Positions 21,881 to 33,224 of a stretch of DNA of 41,612 nucleotides are shown here, piece after piece (the stretch's first letter is position 1; each line of letters starts with the position of its first letter). The DNA comes from Conidiobolus incongruus B7586. Lineage: Eukaryota; Entomophthoromycota; Entomophthoromycetes; Entomophthorales; Conidiobolaceae. The stretch lies in NCBI GenBank assembly GCA_000697335.1, contig JNEM01015548.1, positions 1 through 41,612 of the forward strand, in the 5' to 3' direction. A model generated the notes under the pieces. That model saw only the letters and a program-made list of their open reading frames with translations, ran no database searches and had not been told where the DNA came from. A program made the position numbers and the translations under genes.

Positions 21881-23206
21881 ATGAATTTAAAAGATAATTT
21901 TTTCCAAAATTCGGACTGGAACTTGATATTGAGCTTAGATTTATTGAATGGATACTTAAACCAAAGTGATCTATTAAAATTGAGCCAAGTTTCTACTATT
22001 ATCAGAAATAAGATAAGACCAACATTATTTAAATCAATTTCATACCATGATATTCCTTTTATAATTAGACAAAAATCTAAAAAGAACAAGAAAAATAGCA
22101 GCAAAGATTCAGATATTTGCTCACAAACTAATATCGCATGTTTTGAAACCGAAATTCAACTTATCCAACAAGATTTAAGTGCTATTCAGGATCATATTGT
22201 AGAGTTATATGTTTTTAACTCAAGCCATTACCACTATATTGCTGGAACAGTCAGCTTTCTTCCTAATCTCAAAGGACTTCATTTACATACTGTTAAAATG
22301 ACAGTTTACTTATTCAGTACTATCTTGCAATCATTCAATAATTTGGAATCATTAACTTTAAATAATGTTAAAGTATATACAGATTCTAACAATCGTGTAA
22401 TCGAGAATAGTTTGAGTATTTTTCAAAGTTTGAAAGATTTGAGTATTAAAGAATCTTATGAACACATGGATACATATAACAATTTGGATTTGATAACTGA
22501 TAAACTATTACCTTCTCTATACTTCACAAATCTTCGTTCGCTATCCCTAATTGATCACCATCCTAATACCACCTCTTCGCTTAATCAGTTTTTAGAATTC
22601 AACAAACATTTACAAACACTTAAGACAAGGGTACCAGCAATTGACCAACGCACCATCGAATTTATCCAAGGCAACTCCTCTATTAAACGGGTATTAGTTG
22701 ATGATGATTATGGCTCTTTTTCCGATTTTAATCAAATGATTTTACCTAAGCTCAATTTTATCGAATTTTACCGATTTATCATCCATGATGGCAACGTTGA
22801 CTCTATTGAACCATTTATTAGATTTAGTCCCAACTTAAATCACGTCCATTTGGAATTTAGGGGAGATTGCGACTACCTGCTTGACAGAATCATTTTAGCA
22901 ATAAACCATTCTGAAAATTTGAAAACTTTGACTTATGAGTGTGAGTTTGAAGTTCAGCCATGGGATTTTGAAGAATTACCATTAGAAAATATCGAACATT
23001 TGACTATGATTGTGCCTAGTCCTCTAGAAGTACAATTAGATTCTTATGAAAATTGTCCCAACCTCAAGAGAATAACCATTCAATTTGAAGACGGTATGCC
23101 TAAAAAATCTGAGCTAATTCAGTCCGAATTTGACCGTTTTGAGAATTGGAAAGTAATGGTATTCCCAGAATCGATTCAGTGCCACCGAATAAAATTAAAA
23201 CAATAA
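21881..23206 (+). CDS. F-box-like/LRR protein with basic linker
   Basis: 441 residues, ATG at 21881, no intron needed. Residues 12-55 are the F-box-like block (DWNLILSLDLLNGYLNQSDL then IIRNKIRPTLFKSISY). Residues 63-75 (RQKSKKNKKNSSK) form a lysine-rich linker that could act as a nuclear localisation signal. LRR-like segments include LPNLKGLHLHTVKM, FNNLESLTLNNVKV, FTNLRSLSLIDHHP, HLQTLKTRVPAID and SPNLNHVHLEFRGDC. The C-terminal family signatures are complete: QPWDFEELPLENIEHLTMI, YENCPNLKRITI and FENWKVMVFPESIQCHRI. An AATAAA overlaps the stop codon. It is probably an SCF-type substrate adaptor, with the substrate unknown. The relics at 24840-25640 and 27680-28735 downstream look like close relatives, consistent with local tandem duplication. 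Confidence 0.88.
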   Translation: MNLKDNFFQNSDWNLILSLDLLNGYLNQSDLLKLSQVSTIIRNKIRPTLFKSISYHDIPFIIRQKSKKNKKNSSKDSDICSQTNIACFETEIQLIQQDLSAIQDHIVELYVFNSSHYHYIAGTVSFLPNLKGLHLHTVKMTVYLFSTILQSFNNLESLTLNNVKVYTDSNNRVIENSLSIFQSLKDLSIKESYEHMDTYNNLDLITDKLLPSLYFTNLRSLSLIDHHPNTTSSLNQFLEFNKHLQTLKTRVPAIDQRTIEFIQGNSSIKRVLVDDDYGSFSDFNQMILPKLNFIEFYRFIIHDGNVDSIEPFIRFSPNLNHVHLEFRGDCDYLLDRIILAINHSENLKTLTYECEFEVQPWDFEELPLENIEHLTMIVPSPLEVQLDSYENCPNLKRITIQFEDGMPKKSELIQSEFDRFENWKVMVFPESIQCHRIKLKQ

Positions 23207-24839
23207 ATAAATGATGGAATAAAAGTCAATTAAGTTGTTCAACAAATTATATTTTAATATATTATAGATATATATTACCAAGTTTACTATTTCAGTAGTT
23301 GATCATTACAATTTTAATTTATCTGCTAAATATTTAATAAATATAATTTAAAATTATATTAAATAATTAAAGTAAATTTTCAATTGAGATATTGATGAAG
23401 TTTTATTTCCATCAAATAAACATTAAATTTGAAATATAAACTTGATATGTATTTTAAAGTATAAAAAATAAATAAAAAAAGATATTTTCAAAATAAGAGA
23501 AAATAAAAATAATTGTTAAATATAATATATATGAATACATGTAATTAAGACAAGTGATACCACTGTTTCCAAATATCAATGGATAAGGCTAATTAAATAA
23601 GAATTAGTTTGAGTTATTTAGAAATACTAAGTATTATTTTTAATTTATTTTTTGGAAAAGAGTTTATCCAATATTTTTATCCTAAATTAAATTGACTTAA
23701 AATTTCTTTAATTTTTGAATTATTTTTAATATGTGATATAATTTATTAAATTTTGAATAATTCTTAAATAAAATTAATTTAATAAATATATTGATTATGA
23801 TGAGAATAGTATAATAAAAAATATTTTATCTATAGAATTAAGATGAGGATAACAAATAATAAAAATATTAACCTTGGCTCTGATTGATATTTTCATCAAT
23901 TATTATTATAAATCATCCAAAATTGTAGAAATATATATGGTTAGAATGTAGTAATTTGAATTCCAATCTATATAAAAATTTAACTCAAAATGGAATAATT
24001 ATTATAAATACAAAAAAAATTTATTTAGTAAAGATTTTATTCTATTCAAGGACTATTATCTTACATCTTTAACAATATTTATTGATATAAAATTGCAAAA
24101 CCTTTAATCCTTCAATTACGTTCATTTCGAATTTTATTTACTCAAAAATTGATATATGATTTATGGATAATATTATAGAATATAAATATGAGATGATGAA
24201 TAAAAGGAACTAGAATTTGACAAGATATAGTATTGAAGTTTAATTAAAACTAACATATTAAATAAATTTTGAATATCATTTTTTCAAACATATTAAATTA
24301 AATATTAATTTTAAATATTATAAGCTGAATAAGAATATATATTCTGTTTATATATCCATTCACTAGAAAATGAACCATATGGTAAATTATTCTGGTGTTT
24401 TATTTTGAACGTAATGATACTAACTAGGTATTTAAACCAAAATTTAATATTAAAACTTAGTGAAAAATTGATTTATTATTAAAAATAAAATGATTTTAAT
24501 TTAAATTATGATTTTCTGACCATATTACTTTTTACATAAGATAATATTCTATCAATAACAACTATATAAAAGATAAGAATTGAGCAAGTGCCAACTTTGA
24601 TATCAATATATCAGATATCTATAATCTCATTCAAGCCCTTTAATTCAATTTATATGTAATTTAGCAAGTTTAGACTTCAATTATTACTAAAATCTTTACT
24701 TGCTAGTTATCTCTTTAACGTTATGAATTTTCATATATATATTTGAATAGCGTGGAATCATATTCACAGCAACTTTGCATATATTGAGACACATTTAAAC
24801 AATACAATAAAACAATGCAAGATTAAATGATTCTTTTAG
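23207..24839. other. AT-rich spacer
   Basis: This is the 3' flank of the intact gene and then featureless AT-rich DNA. The stretch from about 24560 may contain the unreadable N-terminal part of the following relic. Confidence 0.5.
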
Positions 24840-25640
24840 GAGGAACAAAGCTGAGAGCAATTTTACCATATTTTAAACATTACCCAGATTAAGTATTATT
24901 CAATGAAATGCGAAAGGTCAATATTAACCTGATATTGAATTCTAATCACCTATCATCTCCTGAAGGTTGTACAGATTCTGAAATAATGCCTTTACAAATA
25001 TAGTGATATTTTTAGAAGATTAAACAAGTTCATTGAATTCAACCATCAATTGCTAAGGATTGAATCATCTGCAGCATTAATCAATTAAAATGATCTATTG
25101 AATTAATAAAATTTGAAATTGATTTAAGAAACTCAATTGTGAACAATACTCACCGCTATTTTTAGGGGTGTGATGAGTTGAATATCTCAAGCAAACTTCG
25201 ATTGAATTTTTAGATTTATGGCTTACAGCTTTAGAATTGGAGCTTTTATTGAATTCTTTCATCTTGGGCCTAATTTATGACGCTATAAATCGGAATTTCA
25301 AGGACACTATTAATAATTTACTTGATAATATCATTCAGGCAATATATTCAATTATTTGAATATAACATATGAGTAATTTTCAAGTGCAATTATTGAATTT
25401 GTTTGAATCTCCATTAAATGATGACGAGGACTCGCCTTTGATTATATCAAATACCTTCAAAGGAAAAATGGATACATATGAACATTGTAAAAAGCTCATT
25501 TGAAGATTTATTCATTTTTAATTCTTTAACAACTTGAATTAACATAATCCTATTTTTATCTATTATAGAAATAACAAAGTCATTATTCTTGAAACTTTCA
25601 AATTATTCCGAATCCTAAAAATTGTAAAATATTAAATTTT
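24840..25640 (+). pseudogene. old F-box/LRR pseudogene, C-terminal two thirds
   Basis: Ordered fragments identify it. LNKFIEFNHQLLRIESSAAL near 25030-25080 matches LNQFLEFNKHLQTLKTRVPA of the gene at 21881. INNLLDNIIQAI near 25310-25350 is in the place of LLDRIILAI. NTFKGKMDTYEHCKKLI near 25450-25500 corresponds to VPNAFDIDLESYENCNSL. ETFKLFRILKIVKY near 25590-25630 corresponds to SEFDRFENWKVMVF. Frames change several times and stops are frequent. The F-box block is not readable upstream. The best match is the neighbour at 21881-23206, suggesting a tandem duplicate that died. Confidence 0.6.
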
Positions 25641-26622
25641 TATAATATTATCTAGAAATAAAATTCTATTAGAAAATAATGTTCATATTTGAAAAATTTT
25701 TACTTGATACATATAACTTTTAATGTTATTTGATATAATTTATATTATTCAGGCTTTTCACTCTTGATTAGCCAAATCGATCAGAATTGTTCCAGAGTTT
25801 TGGGATATTCGTAATTAAAGTATTGTATAAAAGAAAATTTTCTAATTCATAATGTAGAATTAATTTGATATCTAAGGCTTATGTAATCCATTTCCATTAA
25901 CTATTAGAGAAAATTTGATCCAAATTTCAAACATTATAATTTATCAAATACAATGAATTCAATGATTATCATATTGAATAATTCACAATAATATAAATTC
26001 ATTTATCAATAAATTAACAAATGCTTAGACTGTTTCGATAAATACTATTTATTAATTAAAGCAATGTTTTATGTGATATTATCTCTTTTGATAATTAATA
26101 TCTTTCTCTTATTAGAACCAAGAAATTAAATTTTAATTATATAAAGAGGTCAAAATATATAAAGTTTTTAACAAAATTTCATCAGAAGCTTCCTGTTATA
26201 TCAATTAAAAAGCGGATATTAAATAATAGATTATTTTGAGAATTAAAAGCTTAAAAATTTATTTTTGTGTATAATATCTAATTTTTATAACTATTTTTAC
26301 TAAAGGAACATATTACCATTGTGCATAAAGTTCGATTTAGTTTTGGTCCAAATAATTATTTTTTAAGATATTATATTTTGGAATGGTATTGTAAATACTC
26401 AAAGAAACAGTAATGACTATGTCAAAATAAGATAAAAATAAATTAAATCTAATGATCTTCCTAACTTGATATTATAAATTACTCACTCAATTAGTAAAAA
26501 TGCATAATTTTAACCATATTAAAAGACAAAAATGTTGATTCATATTTATTTTGTCTTATAGGTAATTAGAATTGGTTTTGTAGTTTGAATTCAAATATTA
26601 AAAGCTCCAAATGAATTATTGA
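25641..26622. other. AT-rich spacer
   Basis: No gene was recognised. It probably includes diluted remnants between two relics. Confidence 0.45.
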
Positions 26623-26715
26623 AAAATCGTAGTGTATACATTACCTGATAATAATATCAATATTGATTTTGATGAGTTTGTATAAAATTATATTATTTTG
26701 AAGGTTATTAGTAAT
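26623..26715 (+). pseudogene. short F-box/LRR family fragment
   Basis: One frame reads KIVVYTLPDNNINIDFDEFV, a stop, then NYIILKVI. It follows the family pattern NLILDVPNAFDIDLESYENC-LKRLTM of the gene at 31747 closely in length and hydrophobic spacing. Nothing reliable continues on either side, so it may be the last island of an old copy. Confidence 0.35.
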
Positions 26716-27679
26716 ATAATATGAAATATTTATATTACTATATATAAATATTGAATTAAAAATTAATTAATTTTATGATATAAATTAATTCGATATTAAA
26801 CAATGACAAAAATCATTAAATTTTGATAAACAAAAAATTTAATTCGAACATAAAATTTAATAGATTTCTAGTAGTAAGAGCTCAATATATTGTATCATTT
26901 TTTGTATGTTTACTCTCAAAATAGATTTTTAGATACAATTATTATTAAATGGAAATAATTTGATAAATACATATTCTTTGTGATACTAGAATTACTAGTT
27001 GTGTTTTATTTTCCAAAATACTATAATTATTTTGTGCCTTATATATGAGAAAAATGAAGGTTTTGATCAAGATTGAAAATTTTTTGCTGTTGATATGATC
27101 TTAAAGTTGAATTTATATTGACAATAGTTTAAATTAAATTGTATTCAATGCATATTTGCCAAAGCTCAACTCATCGAACTTCATTTATGCATCAAAATTA
27201 TGGTTCAATGATATTATCTGAAATATACATTATATTAATTAACTTCGATATTAATAGGTGTAAAATTCAAACAAGAAATTTAGTTCAAAAAATTGATTTT
27301 AAAACACTAAATAAGATCCATTGACATTAACTTTCATATTCTAGCTTTAAGATATACTCAATTCGAGCTAATATGCTTTTCATAATCAATGATTAGTTGA
27401 TATAATAATAAATTTAAGATGTTCAATTATTGAAATTTACACTGATTCCTTTGAAACAATGATATATTAACATCATTTTATAAGTATATTGGAAATTTGA
27501 TTTGCATCATATTAATTATAAATCTATGTTATTAAATAATCATTAAAGGCAAAATGGGGAATTATATGCTAAAGTGAATTGAACTGGTAGTTAAAATCAC
27601 AGGGATCGGACTTGGGATCCAAGTTTGAGATTATAATATATATTTGAATCAGTGTGAATCGTTTTAGTTTTTTGTAATA
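26716..27679. other. AT-rich spacer
   Basis: A 61-codon plus-strand frame at 27139-27324 has no recognisable content and starts at TTG. Otherwise nothing was seen. Confidence 0.45.
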
Positions 27680-28735
27680 TCCATTCAAGGCAAAATGGAA
27701 TCACTATCTTTTAAACCTGTATCTAATCATTCTAATCCAAAAACCCTCCAGCACCAATTAAAACCCAAGTTAAGATCATAATTCAAACAGAATACATATG
27801 AAATTTGAATTCGATTCGATCAATGTCAATAATAAAATGCAACTTATTCAACAGAAATTGAATACCAAATTCTAACCTAACCATCTACAGCGATATTTCA
27901 AGGATAAGCTAATTTGGAGCTATTGATTTTAAATCAAGTGCATATATTCAAGGCTTCAAACAAAAAGAATTCGGGAATTGTTACAACTTATTCCAAATCT
28001 TTAGAGATTCAAGTATTCACGAATCTTATGAACGAATATCTACGAAAAATCACTTTAATTCGATCACTGGGAAGATATTGTCGCTTCAACGCTTCTCAAA
28101 CCTCCAAACCTTATCATTTATTTATCTAAGTCCGCACAATTCCTGTTCACTCAATAAATTTTTGGGATCTAACAAGCAATTACAAAGAATTCAAACATCA
28201 ACCTCAGCCATCAACAAATGTATCATAGAACTAATCTATGCGAAGCAAGTTATAAATGTCTGCCAATTGGCAAAAAGTATGTGTCTATACGATTAAATCA
28301 TCTGAATATTCCTCAGCCCGATTTTATCCGATTTTAAAATTTTTTTAGAATCTAATCTTGGAACCATAAAACAATACATCAAGCTTGAATTTGAGATACT
28401 TGTATTTAAACTCTTCCGGCTATGTAGATATTTTTTTAATATCATGATCTCATTAACCAACTAATCTCCTAAGCTAAATTTTATAATCTATCAAATCGGC
28501 CACGTAGCTCAATGATGGAATTTATTCGAATTTCAACTTGCGATTGTCGCATATGAGATATCAATTATTCTAAATTCCAAATCAAATTGAAAGCTTTGAA
28601 AACGGGAACCAACTTAAGAGAATAACAATCTATGATGAGAGTATTACTCACACTGTATTAATTCAAACTAAGCCCACTTTTTAACGATTTGGAAATTGGA
28701 AAGTGAATTCATACTATCAATACATCAATTTTTAA
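27680..28735 (+). pseudogene. F-box/LRR pseudogene with a well-kept middle
   Basis: NKMQLIQQKLNT near 27830-27880 matches EIQLIQQDLSAI of the gene at 21881. A continuous frame of about 95 codons (28010-28296) then carries SSIHESYERISTKNHFN, RFSNLQTLSFIYLSPHNSCS and LNKFLGSNKQLQRIQTSTSA, matching SIKESYEHMD, FTNLRSLSLIDHHP and LNQFLEFNKHLQTLKT. Near the end, ESFENGNQLKRITIYDESI and FGNWKVNSYYQYINF (stop 28733-28735) match YENCPNLKRITI and FENWKVMVFPESIQCH. The F-box block is barely readable (KLRS...FKQNTYEI near 27765-27800). Several frame changes and stops are present. It is less decayed than the relic at 24840-25640 and most similar to the intact gene at 21881. Confidence 0.75.
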
Positions 28736-30244
28736 CTAGTTTAATTGACCTTTATATTTCTCTGCATACAAGTTATTTATTTCTTTGCTGAAGTAATAAT
28801 AGTCATTATTATATCTAAATAGAAAAATATTACTATATTCAATCAAGTATTATTGCAAGGTGATATTATATAAGATCTATTGAATATATATAAAGATTAA
28901 TCTGACTTGATAATATTACGTCTTTATATAAAATAATTTTATTTGGAACTTTGTTTATTATATACTTTAATCAAGATTTATTTTCAATTAATTTTTTCCA
29001 TCATTCTACCCAACCTTTTGATTAACAAAAATTCATTTTGTTCAATGGTGTATTACTCAATATTCGATTACAATCAAAAGCCAATATATTGAACTTAAAA
29101 ATATGTCACCCTAATATTGTATATTATATTAATATATCGCCTTAATATAATTTTTATAAACATTTAGATTTTCATTATCATTAAATAATTATTTACTTCA
29201 ATTGAGAATTACCAAAGGAACTCTCTATAGTGATCAAAAGTGACGACATTTTTTAATCAAAAATTTTTTTTAAATAAGAGCTATTGTTATTTATGCATAT
29301 TTATATTTTTCTGAAGCCATTTATGTATAAGGAATATAGTAGCATAACATATTTTTCAATAAATCTTGTCAACGAATTAAATATAAATATGAATATATTC
29401 TATTAAATTCAATATACTTTCATTCTTATTTTATATTAGATATTTAGAGAAATCAACTTAAATCTAAAAGTCTAGTAATATATATTTATTTAAGTAATTT
29501 ATGTAATTGGTTATATAAATTATGAACTCAAACTTTGATACAAATATAATTGAAAAATAAATTTTAACTTTTTCATCCAAGTTATTCAATACAAAGATAT
29601 AAAGATATAAAGAAAATTAATTCTTTATGTTAAAATCTGCTCTGTCTAGAAAAGGGGTTGGATATTATTATAAATGTAGGATGAATACTAAACATCTTTC
29701 ACTTAACTTCATATTTATCTCAATTTCAACTTTATAAAAACAAACTATATCAATACAAATTATCCACATTATTGGTATGTTAAGTTCATTATTGAGAATC
29801 TATCCTAATATTTATAAAATATAGAGTCAACAAAATTTAGTAGCTTATGGAAATTTATTAAGACATGGTTACTATTAGTGTTGTTCAAGAGTAATTTATG
29901 ATGGAACCAAATACCTTGTTGAAATAACTCTCTACTTGAATGTAATATCTATAAATAATATTAATAATCATATTATGAAGCCAAATTTTTTCAACATTGA
30001 TAAAGAGTTTTGATTAATTAAACCTCTCTGTAGCATATTCAAACTAAAATTTGAAAATATTATCAGTGGCATCTTCAAACAATCTTGAATATATTATAAA
30101 GTTTATGTCTCATTGTTTTAATTGGGCATATTTTAATTTATATTGAATAGGAGTGAAATCGAATTTGTTTATAGTTTTATTGAATTTAAAATCAATATCA
30201 ATGAAAGGTGTAAAATAGGAAACTACTAGAGGATAGAATAATTA
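28736..30244. other. AT-rich spacer
   Basis: No gene was recognised. The last few hundred bases may hold the unreadable 5' part of the relic that follows. Confidence 0.5.
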
Positions 30245-30745
30245 TTTATTAATCCTTCTATTTCAAACATGAAAAAGCTTACTTATCGGGAATTCATTTT
30301 TTCAGGCAAAGCCAAACTAAATTATATCAAATTACTGAATACTTGCTAGTTACTCAACATTCCTCAAATCTTGAACTAAGTATACTTAACTATGAAATGG
30401 TTTATTTGACAGTTTTAACGAACTTATCCAATAATTCTTCTTTACAAATCATCAAAGCTCCCCAAAATAAATTTGGCTATGAATTCCCTGAATTGGTAAA
30501 AACCCATGCCTGTATCAGGAAAATAATATTTCAAGTATTTGTTAGCCGCTTAGAATCAATTGATTAGATCAAATCACCTCAAATAACACCTTTCAACTGT
30601 TATAAAAATAACACAAATTTGATTCCGATAATTTATAAAATTTATAGAATTAAGCCTCATTTTGATTTCTCTCTTTTTCTATAATGGTTGAGATGATGAT
30701 TTTACCCTATGTTATATCATCCCTGAAACCAAAAAATCTATCAAA
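30245..30745 (+). pseudogene. F-box/LRR pseudogene, LRR part
   Basis: NMKKLTYREFIFSGKAKLNY near 30270-30330 corresponds to LNQLEFKTFYIPLDSFKL of the gene at 14732. An open frame at 30343-30567 reads SNLELSILNYEMVYLTVLTN, then LQIIKAPQNKFGYEFPELVK. It matches LPNLKTLCVKYFDMTITATL and LTMIESPISSFNEQTFQLVK of the same gene. After a frame change, TNLIPIIYKIYRIKPHFDF corresponds to ECIPIINKVISQCPKLNHL. The F-box block and tail were not found. The best match is the intact gene at 14732-16198, 15 kb away, so this subfamily was also duplicated. Confidence 0.55.
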
Positions 30746-31030
30746 TTAACTAATTAGACCTTGTAATTGAAATATAAAAGTGAACTCTCCCTTATTGGGG
30801 AATAATATTTCCAATTTATCGAAAATTTGACTTAAGATACTTGGAACTAATTTGATATCATCTTGGACAATTATAATATTTGTACGATTCTTGAAAAGAT
30901 CCAAATATTGTGTAATAATATTACAATGAACCAAGTAAACCCATTTCAATTGAGAAACAACCAATATCAAAATTACAAAGTTATCATATTCCTTGAATAT
31001 ATTTAATGTTACTAAATTTAAATTAATTTC
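30746..31030 (-). other. unassigned open frame on minus strand
   Basis: About 95 codons are open on the minus strand, including NRTNIIIVQDDIKLVPSILS and FDKLEILFPNKGEFTF. There is no suitable ATG and no recognised family. It starts where the plus-strand relic ends. It could be an LRR-like remnant in opposite orientation or chance in AT-rich DNA. Confidence 0.25.
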
Positions 31031-31278
31031 AATTTTATATATAATTCATAAGAGCAATATTAGTGTGATAAATAGTCATTTTAATTTGTAAAGATTTATT
31101 AATTGTTAAATCACAGTGGTATATTTGAATATTCCAACTTAATATCCATTAATTTTTTAAATGAATGAAATTTTAAGGCTATAGTAGCAATTTTGCTTGA
31201 ATATCTTTAATTTATTAGAGATCAATGAATATTCTAACTTATAATATGATTAATAAATTTTTTAATTATATTAACTAT

Positions 31279-31634
31279 TGTTGTGTTTTTATATTAAGTT
31301 TTATAGATAAAGATCATAGTTAGAAAAGTACTCAAAATATGATTTAGTAAATTATTTATTAATCCTGCTCTTTAACATATTGGGACTGTAGGTTTGAAAA
31401 CTTACTGTTGAGGCATTTTAGCAGAATATCCAAAAGAAAAAACTTCTATCTTTATCACTGTTGAGTTTAAATAATTGAATCAATGAATGATATGGGATTT
31501 AGATAAAATTTAATAAAAAAACAAAGAGAACAAAGAGTATCCTTCAATTATAGACTGACAAAGCCAGCTTAAAATAGAAATAATATTGGTTTAGCTATCA
31601 AACTAGAAGAGATGATTAATTTTGAAATACAACA
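31279..31634. mobile_element. solo LTR, family 1 copy B
   Basis: A 356-bp block with TGTTGT...ACAACA ends, about 96-97 percent identical by eye to the block at 10778-11140 apart from a short indel. It is flanked by its own 4-bp direct repeat CTAT (31275-31278 and 31635-31638), different from GTAT at the other copy, so the two are independent insertions. No internal element sequence is present. It ends 112 bp before the ATG of the intact F-box/LRR gene at 31747, so it sits in that gene's promoter region. Compared with copy A, about a dozen substitutions are seen, nearly all transitions, many at former CpG sites. It is therefore the more aged copy. Confidence 0.87.
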
Positions 31635-31746
31635 CTATGATAATAGAAGTAATTGGAATTTATTTTCTAATCCCATAATTATAATAAACAAATAAATAAT
31701 ATATATAAATAGTCAATTGGTAGACAAATTGACATTTTTGGCACAA

Positions 31747-33057
31747 ATGAATTTAAATCAAATTCAATCTAATTTTAAATTATGTTGGAGTTTAATATTT
31801 TGTATGAAAGATTTTAATTGCTATTTGTCCCAAAATGATCTATTCAAACTCAGTAAACTCAACAATTTCCTAAGAAATAAATTAATCTACTTGATTTTTA
31901 AGAAAGTGTTATATCGTGGGTTGCCAGTTCCAATCACTCGACATCGAAGACAATATAACGATATAAATAAACTTGATATTATAAATCTCAACATTGTTGA
32001 CGAAAGTTATCTTATTAAGATGGATTTGATGTATATTTATCAATACATTGAAAAGTTGTCAGTGTTATGTTCTAACCAATGTCAATATATTGTTGTACTC
32101 ACCAATTATCTTTCCAATTTAAATGACTTGAATCTGGAGATGGTTCAAATTACTTTAGACTCTTTCATTGATATACTTGGTCAATTGGATAACTTGGAAA
32201 ATTTAACTTTGAATAATGTTAACATTGATGCGTCTACCAATAACCGAATATCAAATAATAATTATAATATTTTTCGAAGTTTGAGATGTTTAAGTGTCAT
32301 TACTTCCTACCAATATTTCGAGTACGAAGAGTTTCTTTTGATTACTGACAATCTACTATCTCCGAAAAATTTTTCTAATCTTGAATATCTATCCTTGATT
32401 TACTTTCATTCCGATATCATAACTACACTCAATGAATTTATTGAATCAAATACCCAATTAAGTAGCATTGAAACTTCAATCACTGCTCTCAGTCAAGCTA
32501 CCATCCAATTAGTAGAAGAAAACCCCAATATCAAAAACATCGTCATCCGCAATTATAAAGGCTATCCCTCCCCATTCAACGATTTCACCATTATCAAACT
32601 ACCCTCCATAAAATATTACAACTTTGTAATTCACGAATTCAATATCAGAACCATTATTCAATTTATCCAAATGAGCCACAACTTGGCACAATTAGACTTG
32701 GAATTTAGGGGAAAATGCTCATATTTACTCAACGATTTGATTCCAGTAATTAATCAATCTCCTAATCTAAAGACTTTGACATTTCAATATGAAAAACAAT
32801 TAGAACCTTGGGATTTATTTTTATTTCCATTCCGATATGTAGAAAATTTGATACTAGATGTTCCAAATGCTTTCGATATTGATTTGGAAAGTTATGAGAA
32901 TTGCAACAGTTTGAAGAGATTAACAATGGTATCCAAAGATGACAATTACAGAAGAATTGATGAAATTCAATCGAAGTTACTTCAATTTAATAATTGGAAA
33001 ATAATAGTATTTTTGAAGACAATTCAGTGTTATAGAATATTTTTAATTGAAGATTAA
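31747..33057 (+). CDS. F-box-like/LRR protein behind a solo LTR
   Basis: 436 residues. The frame extends upstream to a TTG at 31717, but the ATG at 31747 gives MNLNQIQS, almost the same start as the next gene (MNTNQIQS), so that start is chosen. Residues 13-56 are the F-box-like block (CWSLIFCMKDFNCYLSQNDL, FLRNKLIYLIFKKVLY). Cys replaces the Asp usual before Trp14. LRR-like segments include LSNLNDLNLEMVQI, LDNLENLTLNNVNI, FSNLEYLSLIYFHS and HNLAQLDLEFRGKC. The tail carries EPWDLFLFPFRYVENLIL, YENCNSLKRLTM and FNNWKIIVFLKTIQCYRI. A TATA-like ATATATATAAATAG lies at 31701-31714, between the solo LTR and the start. AATAAA lies at 33105. It forms a direct tandem pair with the gene at 33560, 0.5 kb downstream. 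It is inferred to be an SCF substrate adaptor. Confidence 0.87.
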   Translation: MNLNQIQSNFKLCWSLIFCMKDFNCYLSQNDLFKLSKLNNFLRNKLIYLIFKKVLYRGLPVPITRHRRQYNDINKLDIINLNIVDESYLIKMDLMYIYQYIEKLSVLCSNQCQYIVVLTNYLSNLNDLNLEMVQITLDSFIDILGQLDNLENLTLNNVNIDASTNNRISNNNYNIFRSLRCLSVITSYQYFEYEEFLLITDNLLSPKNFSNLEYLSLIYFHSDIITTLNEFIESNTQLSSIETSITALSQATIQLVEENPNIKNIVIRNYKGYPSPFNDFTIIKLPSIKYYNFVIHEFNIRTIIQFIQMSHNLAQLDLEFRGKCSYLLNDLIPVINQSPNLKTLTFQYEKQLEPWDLFLFPFRYVENLILDVPNAFDIDLESYENCNSLKRLTMVSKDDNYRRIDEIQSKLLQFNNWKIIVFLKTIQCYRIFLIED

Positions 33058-33128
33058 ATTAGAATAGCAGTCACATTTCATTCAATTGCAATTGGGTATC
33101 ATTTAATAAAGAATCAATAATTCAACTA

Positions 33129-33224
33129 ATTCAGATTCAAAGTGATGATTTTATTATCGAGTTTGATGAATTTGAAATTTATACATAGACAGAATCTTAT
33201 ATCAATTCAAGTTTGATTTTTTAA
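33129..33224 (+). pseudogene. C-terminal tail fragment of an F-box/LRR gene
   Basis: Between two intact genes, one frame reads IQIQSDDFIIEFDEFEIYT, a stop, then TESYINSSLIF and TAA. It aligns with ELIQSEFDRFENWKVMVFPE and SIQCHRI of the gene at 21881, ending at the same place. It is either a leftover of unequal crossing-over between tandem copies or the last piece of an older gene. Confidence 0.4.

Noticed and set aside
21871-22104. Minus-strand hydrophobic frame
   Set aside because: Antisense of the lysine-rich and F-box region of the 21881 gene.
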